A DNA stretch of 64,000 nucleotides from Brumimicrobium oceani (GCF_003143775.1 NZ_QFRJ01000005.1:1-64000), one strand, 5' to 3'; positions 25,976 to 36,221 are shown, counted from the first letter of the stretch. Translations and numbers: made by a program. Notes: a model not told the origin generated them from the sequence alone.

Positions 25976-27097
25976 TTAATCCAGAAACAACATCGCTGCG
26001 ATGTAGTCTGCTTGTAATTTCCCCTTTTCAGTAAGATATATTGTTCCCTCTTTTTCAATGATCAGTTCAAATTCTATAAAGGCGTCTAATTGTTTACGGA
26101 ACTGTTTTGTAGGACAATGTTTAAAAGAGAGTGATTCAAGGTGAACACCCCATTTTGTTCTCAAACCAGTTAAAAGTAGTTCATTAAACCTGTCTTTGGG
26201 AGTGAGAATCTCCTCCTCAAAGTAGTTCGTGTTTTCGGTAATTCCTTTGATGTATTGGGGATTGTTGGCTACATTCCACCTTCTACTTTCACCATCAAAG
26301 GAATGTGCGGAAGGTCCTATTCCTAAGTAGCTTATACCTTTCCAGTAATTAGAATTGTGTTGAGAATACGCTTCCTCTTTGGCGAAGTTGGAAATTTCGT
26401 ATTGGTGGTATCCGTGTGACTTCATTGTACTTACCAAAATTTCAAATTGATCAGATTGCTCGTCCTCACTAACTTCAGGCAGTTCCCCTTTTTCGATGAG
26501 TTTGTGCAATGCAGTTCGTTTTTCAACTGTTAAACAATAAGCCGAAATATGATCTGGAGAAAGTGCAACTAATTTTTCAATATTGTATTCCCAATCAAGT
26601 CTTGTTCTGTTGGGTAAACCATAAATTAAATCTACTGTAATAGAAAAACCATGTTCTTTTGCTAATTTAACTGCACTTACAGATTCTTCAGCAGAATGTG
26701 CTCTATTCATCCAATCTAAGTCTTCCTGTAGAAATGATTGTAATCCTATGCTTAATCTGTTTACTCCCAAGGCTTTCCATTCCATAAGCTGCTCTGCGTT
26801 AATATCATCAGGATTTGCTTCTAGCGTAAATTCAATTTCAGGTTCAACTCGGTAATTTTCATGCACCGTTTCTGTAATTAATTTAAGTTCTTCACGGGTC
26901 AGTAGAGAAGGTGTTCCTCCACCAAAATAAAGGGTAGAAATGGTTTGTTTGCCAAGATAATTCACTCGTGTTTTCAGCTCAACAACAATAGCATTAATCA
27001 TCTTTTCTCTGTACGCAGAAAAAGTGGTGCTGAAATGAAAATCGCAATAGGTACATTTCTGTTTGCAAAATGGAATATGAATATAAATGCCTGCCAT
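25976..27097 (-). CDS. hemW: Radical SAM protein HemW (heme chaperone)
   Basis: 373 aa, formerly called oxygen-independent coproporphyrinogen III oxidase-like. The radical-SAM cluster motif is Cys11-x3-Cys15-x2-Cys18 (CKQKCTYC), followed by LYFGGGTPSLL and ANPDD. True HemN has a longer N terminus and a different motif context, so HemW (a heme-binding chaperone) is preferred. C-terminal HemW domain present (LLLTGLRTKWGV). Single gene between two T9SS cargo genes; the link is probably accidental. Confidence 0.9.
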   Translation of the reverse strand: MAGIYIHIPFCKQKCTYCDFHFSTTFSAYREKMINAIVVELKTRVNYLGKQTISTLYFGGGTPSLLTREELKLITETVHENYRVEPEIEFTLEANPDDINAEQLMEWKALGVNRLSIGLQSFLQEDLDWMNRAHSAEESVSAVKLAKEHGFSITVDLIYGLPNRTRLDWEYNIEKLVALSPDHISAYCLTVEKRTALHKLIEKGELPEVSEDEQSDQFEILVSTMKSHGYHQYEISNFAKEEAYSQHNSNYWKGISYLGIGPSAHSFDGESRRWNVANNPQYIKGITENTNYFEEEILTPKDRFNELLLTGLRTKWGVHLESLSFKHCPTKQFRKQLDAFIEFELIIEKEGTIYLTEKGKLQADYIAAMLFLD

Positions 27098-27141
27098 TTT
27101 TCAAAGTTAAATATAATTCTTCGAAATAACTGTAAACAAAA

Positions 27142-27169
27142 AAGGCTGTCCTTTTGAAAGAACAGCCTT
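27142..27169 (-). terminator. Terminator after the T9SS protease gene
   Basis: Read on the minus strand, AAGGCTGTTCTTT pairs with AAAGGACAGCCTT around a 2-base loop, one mismatch, then TTTTTG. It lies 22 bases after the protease stop. Confidence 0.8.
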
Positions 27170-27190
27170 ATAAATATTAAACACCTTTTA

Positions 27191-29482
27191 TTATTCTACA
27201 ATAATTTTTCTTGTCACACTTCTTTCATTATTTGAAATTGTAACCATGTACATCCCCGCTGAAAGATTGTTCCCTGCAACTTTGAATTGATTATCGGTAG
27301 ATTGATAAGAAGCTACAGATTGGCCAGTAATGTTTCTCAAAACAATATTTTTCTCTCCTTCAAAATCCATTTGAATAGTAAAATCACCATTAGATGGATT
27401 TGGATAAATTGTGATATTGTTTTCTAATTCTTCACTGTTTAAAGAAACTGCGTTAAAGCAGAAAGTAAATGCTTTTTCATCACCGAAATTAGCATCTTCC
27501 TCTAGCAATTCTGCAATAAGAGCATTTGTAGCATTGTTGCGAAGGGTCATGCTTCCTGTAAAATCGCACTGATTGTAATAGGCACCTTCGTAACCATCAC
27601 CATAAGCATCCATCAAATTCAATTTATAACATCCATCAGAAAGACAAAATTGTTCTTGGATCAGATTCGGTGCATTCGTTGTTGAATAACCACTTCCAGA
27701 ATATAAAACATTCCCATTAGCATTCTCCAAAACCCATGAAGCTTCATCTCCATAGCATCCCAAATACAAATCCATGTCTACAATAGTTCCATTAGGTGAA
27801 GCAGAAAAGTTAAGTGACATTTGATTGTCTGTCATGTCTTGGTCCGTTTGTCCATTTGGATTCACTAAAGTTACGCTAATTGTATTGGCACCATCCACTT
27901 GATTAAAAGTAGGCAATTGAATAGTTTCTGATGCAAAGTAACCTAGATTTCCACTCCAGTTCATCGTTTGAGTTGAACCTCCATTATATTTATATTGTAT
28001 TACTAAGGAAGTTAAAGGAAGAGCTCCCTTGTTTAAGAATTTTAATTCAGGTGTAAAACCACTTTCGCAATTCTTACCGTCTTGTCCTGTAATGGAAGTA
28101 ACGGAAGCATCATAATCGAATTGAGAGTTATAAGGATCATAACCTGAAATAGAAATACTTCCTTGATTTAATGGGTCCAACCAGTGTTTAAGTTGTCCTG
28201 AATTGGCACTTCCTGAAGGATTCCAAGAATTGAATATTCTACCATAATAATCCTGACCAGAAGAAGAAGTACCGTTACAACCAGCGTTTCCACCCCATAA
28301 TTGACCAATAATTTCACCGTTTTGGTTAAATAAAGGAGAACCAGAAGAACCACCTTCAGTCGTTGTATTTCTGTCCCACTCTACTCTCCAAGAGCTATTT
28401 GCCTCAGGAGAACCCATTGCTTGAACGGCTGATGCTGGTTGGTCATCAAAAGAAATTTTCTTTATATCACCACTTGGGTGATGAATACTAATAGTCGATG
28501 TAGGAGCAGCATTCCCTCTGTTCCATCCTGCGTAATAAGGTGAATGAGATTGAGGAACAATTCCGTTGGAAAGACCTCCCGTTATTTCTACCAATAAGAA
28601 ATCGGAATTAGTTCTTTTTGAACGCTCAATACTTCCCGATAAAGATTGGAAAGAAGGGGAAGTAGAAGGGTTGTTGCAATTTGTAGCTTGCCAGTTAAAT
28701 CTAAAAACCCAGTTTGTTACGTTTGAATAACAGTGGTTTGCTGTTAAAACATAAGGTGTTCCGTCATACTGTGTGTTGTTTATTAATGCTCCTGAACAAA
28801 ATCCGTTCCCTCCTGAAACAAGCATCACTGCACTGTTTCTTTGGTTTACGAAAGGCGCTCCATCAGGACAATTAACGTTCATGTTACAACTTCCAGAAGA
28901 CCCAAGTGCCTTTGTTTGAAATTCTCCAGCTGTTCGGTAACCATGCGTAATTCTCGAAATTTCAATATTGCCCATGATATCACTGTTTTTTGCTGGTACA
29001 AAGTACTCCACAATAACGGTGTTCCCAGGAACCAACTCTGTTCCTAATTCTCCTTTATAGATATGGTTTTGTGTAAATTTTCCTAAAACAAATGATTTGT
29101 CAGCATTGTAAACAAACAATTCATTTCCTTCTGGAATTTCTGTGTTCGAAAATGTTAAATTGATTGTTTTTGCCTGATCTGAGGTGATTTTTAAAAATCC
29201 AAGCTTGTCTCCATTTGATTTTGTATACCAGACTGCAGAGTTTTCAAGGTTTATTGAAGTAGCGTAATTATACCCAAATCTCCAGGGTCCACTTTTTAAA
29301 GAATCGGTGATTCTATCTTCTGCTCTTAATTCAGCAATGTTGGGTTGATCATAACTGTAAGTCGGTAACTCTCTCCCGTTTTTCAGGAAATAATTAAATC
29401 CGTTTGGTTCTCCTCCATCCCCTTGTTGTCCAAAAGAAATAAATGAGAGAAGCATCAAAATTGAAAGTGAAATTCTTTTCAT
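27191..29482 (-). CDS. Secreted trypsin-like serine protease with T9SS type A domain
   Basis: A 763-aa exported protease resembling bacterial lysyl endopeptidases. After a signal peptide (about 1-18) and a pro-region comes a chymotrypsin-fold domain with triad His250 (TANHC), Asp294 (NSDFLL) and Ser380 (GGSSGSP). A downstream region (about 440-680) looks like adhesive beta domains, and the last 70 residues (ITIYPNPSNGDFTIQ ... GMYMVTISNNERSVTRKIIVE) are a type A sorting domain. It should be secreted by the T9SS and anchored or released outside. Followed by its own terminator. Confidence 0.9.
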   Translation of the reverse strand: MKRISLSILMLLSFISFGQQGDGGEPNGFNYFLKNGRELPTYSYDQPNIAELRAEDRITDSLKSGPWRFGYNYATSINLENSAVWYTKSNGDKLGFLKITSDQAKTINLTFSNTEIPEGNELFVYNADKSFVLGKFTQNHIYKGELGTELVPGNTVIVEYFVPAKNSDIMGNIEISRITHGYRTAGEFQTKALGSSGSCNMNVNCPDGAPFVNQRNSAVMLVSGGNGFCSGALINNTQYDGTPYVLTANHCYSNVTNWVFRFNWQATNCNNPSTSPSFQSLSGSIERSKRTNSDFLLVEITGGLSNGIVPQSHSPYYAGWNRGNAAPTSTISIHHPSGDIKKISFDDQPASAVQAMGSPEANSSWRVEWDRNTTTEGGSSGSPLFNQNGEIIGQLWGGNAGCNGTSSSGQDYYGRIFNSWNPSGSANSGQLKHWLDPLNQGSISISGYDPYNSQFDYDASVTSITGQDGKNCESGFTPELKFLNKGALPLTSLVIQYKYNGGSTQTMNWSGNLGYFASETIQLPTFNQVDGANTISVTLVNPNGQTDQDMTDNQMSLNFSASPNGTIVDMDLYLGCYGDEASWVLENANGNVLYSGSGYSTTNAPNLIQEQFCLSDGCYKLNLMDAYGDGYEGAYYNQCDFTGSMTLRNNATNALIAELLEEDANFGDEKAFTFCFNAVSLNSEELENNITIYPNPSNGDFTIQMDFEGEKNIVLRNITGQSVASYQSTDNQFKVAGNNLSAGMYMVTISNNERSVTRKIIVE

Positions 29483-29678
29483 TGGTTCGTTTTAATCGAA
29501 TAAAAAATTAATTGGCTGCAATTTACAAATAAAACTATGGAATACATCCCTTTTGAAGATCTAGAATGACCATTTCAGTCAATAAATTTACTTTTGTGCT
29601 AACAGTCTTTAGCAACTGGTTTTTAAAAACATGCATATATTTCAGTACTTTTATGCCTCCATAAAAAAATAGCGTTCT

Positions 29679-30905
29679 ATGCAAAAGCGATTAATATTTC
29701 TTTCTCTATTCCTGATTTTATCACTTATTTCTCATACTCAAGTAGAAATACCTAAAGATAAATACCCCTTTTATAAGGTAGTAGAATGGCCAAACCAAGG
29801 GAGTATTTTGTTATCGAAGGATCCTACAGGATCTACGAAAGATATTTATATCAATTTATTGAACACGGAAGGAGAGCTTTCTTGGGGAAAAACAATCTAT
29901 CCTAAAGTCGAAGACCCAAAATTGATTATTTCCAGCAATTCAAACTATATTTATTTCATCGAAAACTTTAAACCAGAAAATAATTTCATTAATTACAACC
30001 AAGTGAATCAAAGTGGTGGAGTTGTTTCTACAAAATTTGATGTGCTAAAAGTCATTAGGAGTTATGGATATACCATCCCCAATGAGCTGGAGTTAAACGA
30101 AATCGTGAATACACCAAAAGCTTTGGTTTTTTACTTTCAATTGCCTGTTAAGAGCGATGGAATTATAGAAAATATTTTCATTTCCATTACTCACCACAAC
30201 AACAGGGTTTATCATTTTAAAGGTCCGGCAACAGATATGAAATCTCAGAAAAAGGGAATGGTAGGCCCAATGTTGTATGCCGGTTCTGATGAATCAACAA
30301 TTAGTTTTTCTTATTATTCCAATGAAGGGAGTTTGAGCAACATGAATTTTATCAACTTTAACTCCAAAGCTGAAGCGATTCCAGAGCAGTCTATTAAAAC
30401 TCCTGTTGCGGAGGGCGAGCTTACCTTGTTTCAAACCTTAAATATGGAAGGAAGCGCTTATATTGATAACAAATCATTGTATCAATCACGAGGAAAAGGA
30501 ATTTACTCGAGAGGAAACTATTACCTCGTCATGAATGACCTAAGCACAAATTGCGTTAAGATTTTGGGTTTAAATGAAGACAGAAAGCTAGTTCAATTGA
30601 ATTCTTGTAGCCCTAGCGAAGTTAACTCTCGTAACCCTAAAAGTATAATTTCTTATTTTGAAATGGACGGTAAGCAGTTTATAGTTAGTGAGATTGGAGA
30701 TAATTTCTCATCTTATGTGATTACTCAAGACGGAGTTCAGACCTTAAATTTGAATAGAAAAGATATAGAAAATGTTCAATTAAACCCCAGTTCTTTTAAA
30801 ACAAAAGATAAAACTACTAATTTTGTGCACGTAATTAATGGGGTTCCATATTCTACAGATACAAAAGAATTGGAAAAACAGGAGAAAATCATTTTTAAGC
30901 AATAG
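29679..30905 (+). CDS. Exported protein of unknown function
   Basis: 408 aa with a clear signal peptide (MQKRLIFLSLFLILSLISHTQ). The rest is beta-strand rich with repeated aromatic/Gly patterns that could form a propeller-like fold, but I recognise no family. No lipobox and no T9SS domain, so probably periplasmic. It is the first gene of a likely three-gene unit, with only two bases before udk and a short gap to a giant histidine kinase, so it may act with the kinase as a sensor partner; that is inference. Confidence 0.7.
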   Translation: MQKRLIFLSLFLILSLISHTQVEIPKDKYPFYKVVEWPNQGSILLSKDPTGSTKDIYINLLNTEGELSWGKTIYPKVEDPKLIISSNSNYIYFIENFKPENNFINYNQVNQSGGVVSTKFDVLKVIRSYGYTIPNELELNEIVNTPKALVFYFQLPVKSDGIIENIFISITHHNNRVYHFKGPATDMKSQKKGMVGPMLYAGSDESTISFSYYSNEGSLSNMNFINFNSKAEAIPEQSIKTPVAEGELTLFQTLNMEGSAYIDNKSLYQSRGKGIYSRGNYYLVMNDLSTNCVKILGLNEDRKLVQLNSCSPSEVNSRNPKSIISYFEMDGKQFIVSEIGDNFSSYVITQDGVQTLNLNRKDIENVQLNPSSFKTKDKTTNFVHVINGVPYSTDTKELEKQEKIIFKQ

Positions 30906-30907
30906 GC

Positions 30908-31525
30908 ATGAAAGTAATAGGGATTTGTGGAGGTAGTGGTTCAGGGAAAACAACTTTGTTGAATCGTTTAGCTGAGTATTACAGTGAATATAGCCCTTCG
31001 GTTTTTTCCATGGATAATTACTATAAACCTATTGAGGAACAATCGATAGATACCAACGGGAAAGTAAATTTTGATTTGCCTACCGCGCTAGATAAAGAGC
31101 GCTTGGTCAATGACCTTAAAAGACTGGTAAGCGGAAAAAGCATAGAAGTTTTCGAGTATCAGTTCAACGCGGGAAACAACAGAAATGTACTGATCACTAT
31201 TGAACCATCTCCATTATTAATCGTTGAAGGACTTTTCGTTTTTGAATATGCTGAAGTGCTTGAATTATTAGACTTCAGTATTTTTGTTGATGTTGATCCA
31301 GCCATTCAATTAGATAGACGAATTTATCGTGACCAAGAGTCTAGGGGTTATTCTCGATCTGAAATTATGTACCAATGGGATAATCATGTTATTCCTTGCT
31401 ATAATTCATTTTTAGCACCTCATGAAACAAAAGCAGATTTCATTTATCATAACGATAGCCGTTCAGAAAATGATTTTTTAAGATTAAATGGAGTTTTGGC
31501 TTCCATCCTTCCCAAAGAAAAATAA
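30908..31525 (+). CDS. udk: Uridine kinase
   Basis: 205-aa P-loop kinase that phosphorylates uridine and cytidine in pyrimidine salvage. The Walker A loop is GGSGSGKTT (residues 8-16). MDNYYKP, the following FDLPTALD segment and the RRIYRDQESRGYS lid region match uridine kinase and separate it from phosphoribulokinase. Length is normal. It begins two bases after the upstream unknown gene and ends 35 bases before the histidine kinase start. Confidence 0.9.
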   Translation: MKVIGICGGSGSGKTTLLNRLAEYYSEYSPSVFSMDNYYKPIEEQSIDTNGKVNFDLPTALDKERLVNDLKRLVSGKSIEVFEYQFNAGNNRNVLITIEPSPLLIVEGLFVFEYAEVLELLDFSIFVDVDPAIQLDRRIYRDQESRGYSRSEIMYQWDNHVIPCYNSFLAPHETKADFIYHNDSRSENDFLRLNGVLASILPKEK

Positions 31526-31560
31526 GTCATATTCCTCGAAAATAGTTAGTTTTGTTTGTA

Positions 31561-34500
31561 ATGGTTTCGATCTCAAACAAAACTAAATGGTTACTGCTAG
31601 CACTCACAAGCATCTTGCTTTCTTGGGCAGCTTACTCTGTATTTTATAATTCAGATGTTGAAAGTGAAGCGCAAAGTTTTCAAGCCGATTTTTGGGCGTT
31701 GGAAAAAAGGCAAAATCAATTTAAAAAATCCTTATATGATGTTGTAAATAGTAACACGATAGCACACTTATGGACTATCGAAGAGCTACATAAAAGTGAT
31801 TTCGATATTCATATCCTCCGTAATGATTCTTTGGTATATTGGAATTCAAATCAAATTGACTTAGAGCAAACTTTTTCTAAAGCCAATGCCCATTTTGTGG
31901 GTAAATTTTCGAATGGTTATTATTTGGTTGATCAACTAAAAATTCATGACCTGCAAGTGTTTGTGAGTAGTAAAATAAAAAGTGAATTTTTTTATGAAAA
32001 CAATGCTTTAAAGAATGATTTGTCTACTGCTTTTAATACTACTAATGAAGTGAGTATTCAATGGGAGCAAAACAGTAATAATACCCCAATTTTATCCTTA
32101 AATGACAAAACCTTATTCTACGTAACGATTCATCAAGAAAAATCTATTGGAACTACAAAGCAATTGCTAATTTACTGTTTGTATGCCTTTGGTTTTTTAA
32201 GTTTATTTATTGCAGTCACAAAAATCATTATTGTATATGCGCATCACTACAAATGGCTAATTATAGTTTATCCACTTTTCCTTCTCCTATTGCGTTTTTT
32301 ATCCATTCATTTTGGATGGATAAAATTGTTTAGTGAGTTTGAACTTTATGATCCCATTTTGTATGCCAATAGCAGTTTGATTCCTAGTCTCGGAAGCCTC
32401 GTGTTAACATTGGTCGTTGTTTCTATTGTTGTGTGGTGGGTGTTATACTTCCTTAATGTATTAAGGGAAGGTACAAAGAAAGGGGCTTTTGTTTTGGTCG
32501 TTGCTTATTTGTCATTGTTGGTTTTTTCAGGTTTCATTAGTTATATTTTTGAATCTCTGATTATAAATAGTTCAATCTCCTTAAAAATTGATGAAGTATT
32601 TTCACTTTCACTTTACTCTGTAATCGCCCTTGTTATTATTTCGGCGTTATTTTTGGCCTATTATTTACTGGTTAGGCAAATTAGCGTAAACTTAGTAAGG
32701 TCTAGAATACCGCTCAACAGATTGGCCCTACTTTGGTTTATTAGTGGAGTTCTTTTTATTTTTATTGAAATAATTTACGTTCAGAAAAATATTTTCAATG
32801 CTTTATGGCCCGTTTTGTTAAACGCTTTGTTCTTTTATTTAGCGACTAAAAACACTAGGATAAATGCCTTAAAATATCATGTAGCCATTGTTATTGTCAT
32901 CGCTTTTTATGGTGCGGTTATTCTTTTTGAAAACAATGAATCAAACGAACATCAGAAAAGGGACTTGTTTGCCAATCAATTGATTACAGATCAAGACCCC
33001 AATATGGAACTTGAGTATGCATCAACCTTGGAAGAGCTGGTTCAAAATCCTAATTTTTATCATCTCGTGGATGAAAAGGACTTATTTACTGCTCCAAATT
33101 TAGGCATAGAAATAGAAAATTGTTGCTTTGGGGAATTTTGGGAAAGGTACGAATTAAGCTTCTTCTTTTTTCAACCAGACGGAACACCTTTGATGGACTA
33201 TATTTCTAATCAATCTAAAACACAAGAGGAAATAGAACATTTAATTGATGTTCATTCCTCTGCTTCCTCAATTGCGGAAGATCTCTATTTTGTGAAAGAT
33301 TATTATGACCAATTAAGTTACATCGGCAGGCGAGAAATAACGCGTTCCGACTCAACAAAGCTCTTCTTCTATATCTTGTTTAAATCGAAAAAAATTCCAG
33401 AACAAATTGGTTTTCCCCGTTTATTGATGAACGAGAAATCTTATGCACTGCAAGATTTGGAAGATTATTCAATTGCGCGCTATTCCAATGACAAACTTGT
33501 GATGAGGTTTGGAAGCTATAATTTTCCAACCCGAATTAATTATTTTAAAGATAAATTGGACAAAAGTTCCGGCTTTGTGGAGACAGATGGTTTAAGTCAT
33601 TTAATTTATCAGCAAGAGGATGGTCAGGCCGTTGTAATATCGAAGCCTGAAAAACGAGGCATTGAGCAACTGAGTACTTTTTCTTATCTGGTTCTTTTCT
33701 TTGGGATTTTTGCATTAATAGTACTATTGATATTCAATTGGAAAACGATATTTCCCTTAAAAGCATTACAACTTTCGCTCAAGGTTCAGCTTGTTTTGAT
33801 AGGAATGGTCGTGGGTTCGTTTATTATATTTGCGTATGTGGCTATACAAAACGTAACGCGTCAATATGGAGTGTATACCAATGACAATTTAAAGGAGAAA
33901 ATCTATTCTGTAGAGACTGAGATTGATCAAAAGATAGGGAGCAAGACAAGTTTAGACCCTGCCATTCAAGGTGATTATCTGAATTATATATTAAAAAAGT
34001 TTGCCAATGTTTTTGTGACAGACATTAATTTTTACGCACTGGATGGAAGTTTGTTTGCTACTTCTCAGCCCAAACTTTTTGACAAAGGAGTAAGTACAAA
34101 ACAAATGAATCATGGTGCGTTTTATGCCATGAATTTTGATCAAAGGAGTGAGTTTATTCACTTAGAGCAAATTGGTGAATTATCCTTTCTTTCTGCTTAT
34201 CTACCCTACAAAAATCATGAAGGCGAGCTTTTAGGTTACATTAATTTACAGCATTTTTCTAAACAAAATTCTTTCGAGAATCAAATGAACGATTTTATTG
34301 TTGCGGTGATAAATATTGCTGTTTTATTACTGGTAATTACCGTTGTGGTGGCTATTTTCGTTTCAGGATGGATTACTACCCCCTTAAGATTGATCCAACA
34401 AAGTTTTAGAAAGGTAGAATTAGGAAAGGAAAATAAACCGATTGCCTACAAAGGGGATGACGAGATTGGAGCATTGGTGAAAGACTACAATAATAAATTG

Positions 34501-35214
34501 GTTGAACTTGAATTAAAAGCCATGCAATTAGCAAAAAGCGAACGAGAAACTGCTTGGCGTGAAATGGCGAAACAAGTAGCGCATGAAATTAAGAATCCTT
34601 TAACACCAATGAAGTTGAGCGTTCAGCACTTTCAGCGTTCTTTTGACGTTAACGATCCGAAAGCCAAGGAGAAAATGCAACGTATTGCCAACTCCCTGAT
34701 AGAACAAATTGATGCACTCACCAAGATTGCCAATGAGTTTTCTAATTTCGCAAAAATGCCCAAAGCCAATGAAGAAAGCCTGAACCTGATTCCGATTCTT
34801 TACAACATAGTAGATTTGTATTCATCAAATAAAGTGGTGATAGAGTTGGTGGTGGACAAGGACAAAGAATGGACAATATTTGCAGATAGAAATTTAATTA
34901 TTCGTGTATTTAATAATTTGGTGAAGAATGCAATTCAAGCGACTCCAGAAAAGAGTATCACAAAAATCACCATTGCTTGTCAGGAGGAAGCTAACAATTA
35001 CTTAATTTCTGTGCATGATCAAGGGCTTGGAATACCCATAGAAATTCAGAAGAAGATGTTCTCACCAAATTTTACAACTAAAACAACAGGGTCTGGTCTT
35101 GGATTAGCTATGGTGAAGCAAATCATTAATAATCACAATGGAGAAATTTGGTTTGAGTCGGAAAAGGGCAGCGGTACTACTTTTTATATCAGATTACCGA
35201 AGGTTAATGTTTAA
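31561..35214 (+). CDS. Very large multi-span sensor histidine kinase
   Basis: 1217 aa from the ATG at 31561; a TTG three codons upstream is less likely. Topology: one span near the N terminus, an extracytoplasmic segment, a block of about eight spans (residues 200-460), a second extracytoplasmic sensor segment, two spans (about 710-770), a third sensor domain (about 780-910), one span and a HAMP region. Then a full kinase core: H box VAHEIKNPL (His1008), N box with Asn1123, DQGLGIP, GSGLGLA. It resembles NtrY-type kinases in the core. No response regulator is nearby, so its partner is encoded elsewhere. Signal unknown. Confidence 0.88.
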   Translation: MVSISNKTKWLLLALTSILLSWAAYSVFYNSDVESEAQSFQADFWALEKRQNQFKKSLYDVVNSNTIAHLWTIEELHKSDFDIHILRNDSLVYWNSNQIDLEQTFSKANAHFVGKFSNGYYLVDQLKIHDLQVFVSSKIKSEFFYENNALKNDLSTAFNTTNEVSIQWEQNSNNTPILSLNDKTLFYVTIHQEKSIGTTKQLLIYCLYAFGFLSLFIAVTKIIIVYAHHYKWLIIVYPLFLLLLRFLSIHFGWIKLFSEFELYDPILYANSSLIPSLGSLVLTLVVVSIVVWWVLYFLNVLREGTKKGAFVLVVAYLSLLVFSGFISYIFESLIINSSISLKIDEVFSLSLYSVIALVIISALFLAYYLLVRQISVNLVRSRIPLNRLALLWFISGVLFIFIEIIYVQKNIFNALWPVLLNALFFYLATKNTRINALKYHVAIVIVIAFYGAVILFENNESNEHQKRDLFANQLITDQDPNMELEYASTLEELVQNPNFYHLVDEKDLFTAPNLGIEIENCCFGEFWERYELSFFFFQPDGTPLMDYISNQSKTQEEIEHLIDVHSSASSIAEDLYFVKDYYDQLSYIGRREITRSDSTKLFFYILFKSKKIPEQIGFPRLLMNEKSYALQDLEDYSIARYSNDKLVMRFGSYNFPTRINYFKDKLDKSSGFVETDGLSHLIYQQEDGQAVVISKPEKRGIEQLSTFSYLVLFFGIFALIVLLIFNWKTIFPLKALQLSLKVQLVLIGMVVGSFIIFAYVAIQNVTRQYGVYTNDNLKEKIYSVETEIDQKIGSKTSLDPAIQGDYLNYILKKFANVFVTDINFYALDGSLFATSQPKLFDKGVSTKQMNHGAFYAMNFDQRSEFIHLEQIGELSFLSAYLPYKNHEGELLGYINLQHFSKQNSFENQMNDFIVAVINIAVLLLVITVVVAIFVSGWITTPLRLIQQSFRKVELGKENKPIAYKGDDEIGALVKDYNNKLVELELKAMQLAKSERETAWREMAKQVAHEIKNPLTPMKLSVQHFQRSFDVNDPKAKEKMQRIANSLIEQIDALTKIANEFSNFAKMPKANEESLNLIPILYNIVDLYSSNKVVIELVVDKDKEWTIFADRNLIIRVFNNLVKNAIQATPEKSITKITIACQEEANNYLISVHDQGLGIPIEIQKKMFSPNFTTKTTGSGLGLAMVKQIINNHNGEIWFESEKGSGTTFYIRLPKVNV

Positions 35215-35303
35215 TTTAAGGGTGAACGGATGATATAACTATTGTAGTGAAGCTTCGCAAAACAGCCTCACTAGGAGCTAAATAATATCAATAAGATCCA
35301 CAA

Positions 35304-35333
35304 AAAAATGGAAGCCTTGAGACTTCCATTTTT
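35304..35333. terminator. Bidirectional terminator between histidine kinase and sdhB
   Basis: AAAAATGGAAG (35304-35314) pairs perfectly with CTTCCATTTTT (35323-35333) around eight bases. A-run on one side and T-run on the other let it serve both converging transcripts. Confidence 0.8.
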
Positions 35334-35365
35334 AATAATATTATGTGTTTTGCTTTATGGATGGT

Positions 35366-35403
35366 TTGCAGTAAGGGCGATTTGGAAATCGCCCTTACTG
35401 CAA
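35366..35403. repeat. Perfect 18-bp-arm GGGCGATTT palindrome
   Basis: TTGCAGTAAGGGCGATTT (35366-35383) and AAATCGCCCTTACTGCAA (35386-35403) are perfect inverses around GG. It shares the GGGCGATTT/AAATCGCCC core with 22-41. It lies ten bases beyond the sdhB stop, after the bidirectional terminator. Probably a dispersed palindromic repeat. Confidence 0.8.
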
Positions 35404-35412
35404 TACAATCGC

Positions 35413-36165
35413 TTAATGCTTTACTGCAACTTTCGCTGAAATCAATTCGCGGTTCATTCTTGCAATATTCTCTAAAGAAATTCCTTTTGGACACTCAGCC
35501 TCACATGCTCCAGTATTTGAACAGTTTCCGAATCCTTCTGCATCCATCTGTGCAACCATATCTTGAACACGTTTCTTCGCTTCAACTTTACCTTGTGGTA
35601 ACAATGCGAATTGAGAAACTTTTGCTGAAGTAAATAGCATAGCTGAACTGTTTTTACACGCTGCAACACATGCTCCACAACCAATACAAGTAGCAGCATC
35701 AAAAGCCATATCAGCGTCTTCCTTAGGAATAGGAATAGAATTGGCGTCTTGTGTGTTACCTGATGTATTTACAGAAACATAAGCCCCAGACTGTTGAATA
35801 CGGTCAAACGCGCTTCTATCAACAACTAAATCCTTGATAATTGGAAATGCTTTGGCTCTAAATGGCTCAATGTAAATTGTGTCGCCATCTTTAAAGCTAC
35901 GCATGTGGAGTTGACAAGTTGTAACTCCTTTATCTGGTCCGTGAGGTTCACCGTTAATTTGTAAAGAACACATTCCGCAAATTCCTTCACGACAATCGTG
36001 GTCGAAAGAAACTGGCGTATCATTTTTTTCGATTAAGTCTTCGTTTAAAACGTCAAGCATTTCAAGGAAAGACATGTCACCAGAGATACCCGTGATGTTG
36101 TAATCAACGATTTTCCCTTTATCGTTGGAGTTTTGTTGTCTCCATATTTTTAATTTCAAATTCAT
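35413..36165 (-). CDS. sdhB: Succinate dehydrogenase/fumarate reductase iron-sulfur subunit
   Basis: 250 aa, carrying the electron path from SdhA to quinone. The plant-type 2Fe-2S ligands are Cys58, Cys63, Cys66 and Cys84 ([11 protein letters not shown] ... TTCQ). A first ferredoxin-like cluster motif [11 protein letters not shown] and a second [14 protein letters not shown] provide the 4Fe-4S and 3Fe-4S sites. Last gene of sdhC-sdhA-sdhB. This composition with one membrane subunit is the di-heme (type B) class common in Bacteroidota. Confidence 0.96.
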   Translation of the reverse strand: MNLKLKIWRQQNSNDKGKIVDYNITGISGDMSFLEMLDVLNEDLIEKNDTPVSFDHDCREGICGMCSLQINGEPHGPDKGVTTCQLHMRSFKDGDTIYIEPFRAKAFPIIKDLVVDRSAFDRIQQSGAYVSVNTSGNTQDANSIPIPKEDADMAFDAATCIGCGACVAACKNSSAMLFTSAKVSQFALLPQGKVEAKKRVQDMVAQMDAEGFGNCSNTGACEAECPKGISLENIARMNRELISAKVAVKH

Positions 36166-36221
36166 ATCTCTAATTTTTTATGATTTATGAAAGGTGTTCA
36201 TCACACACTTCCAATTTACAT

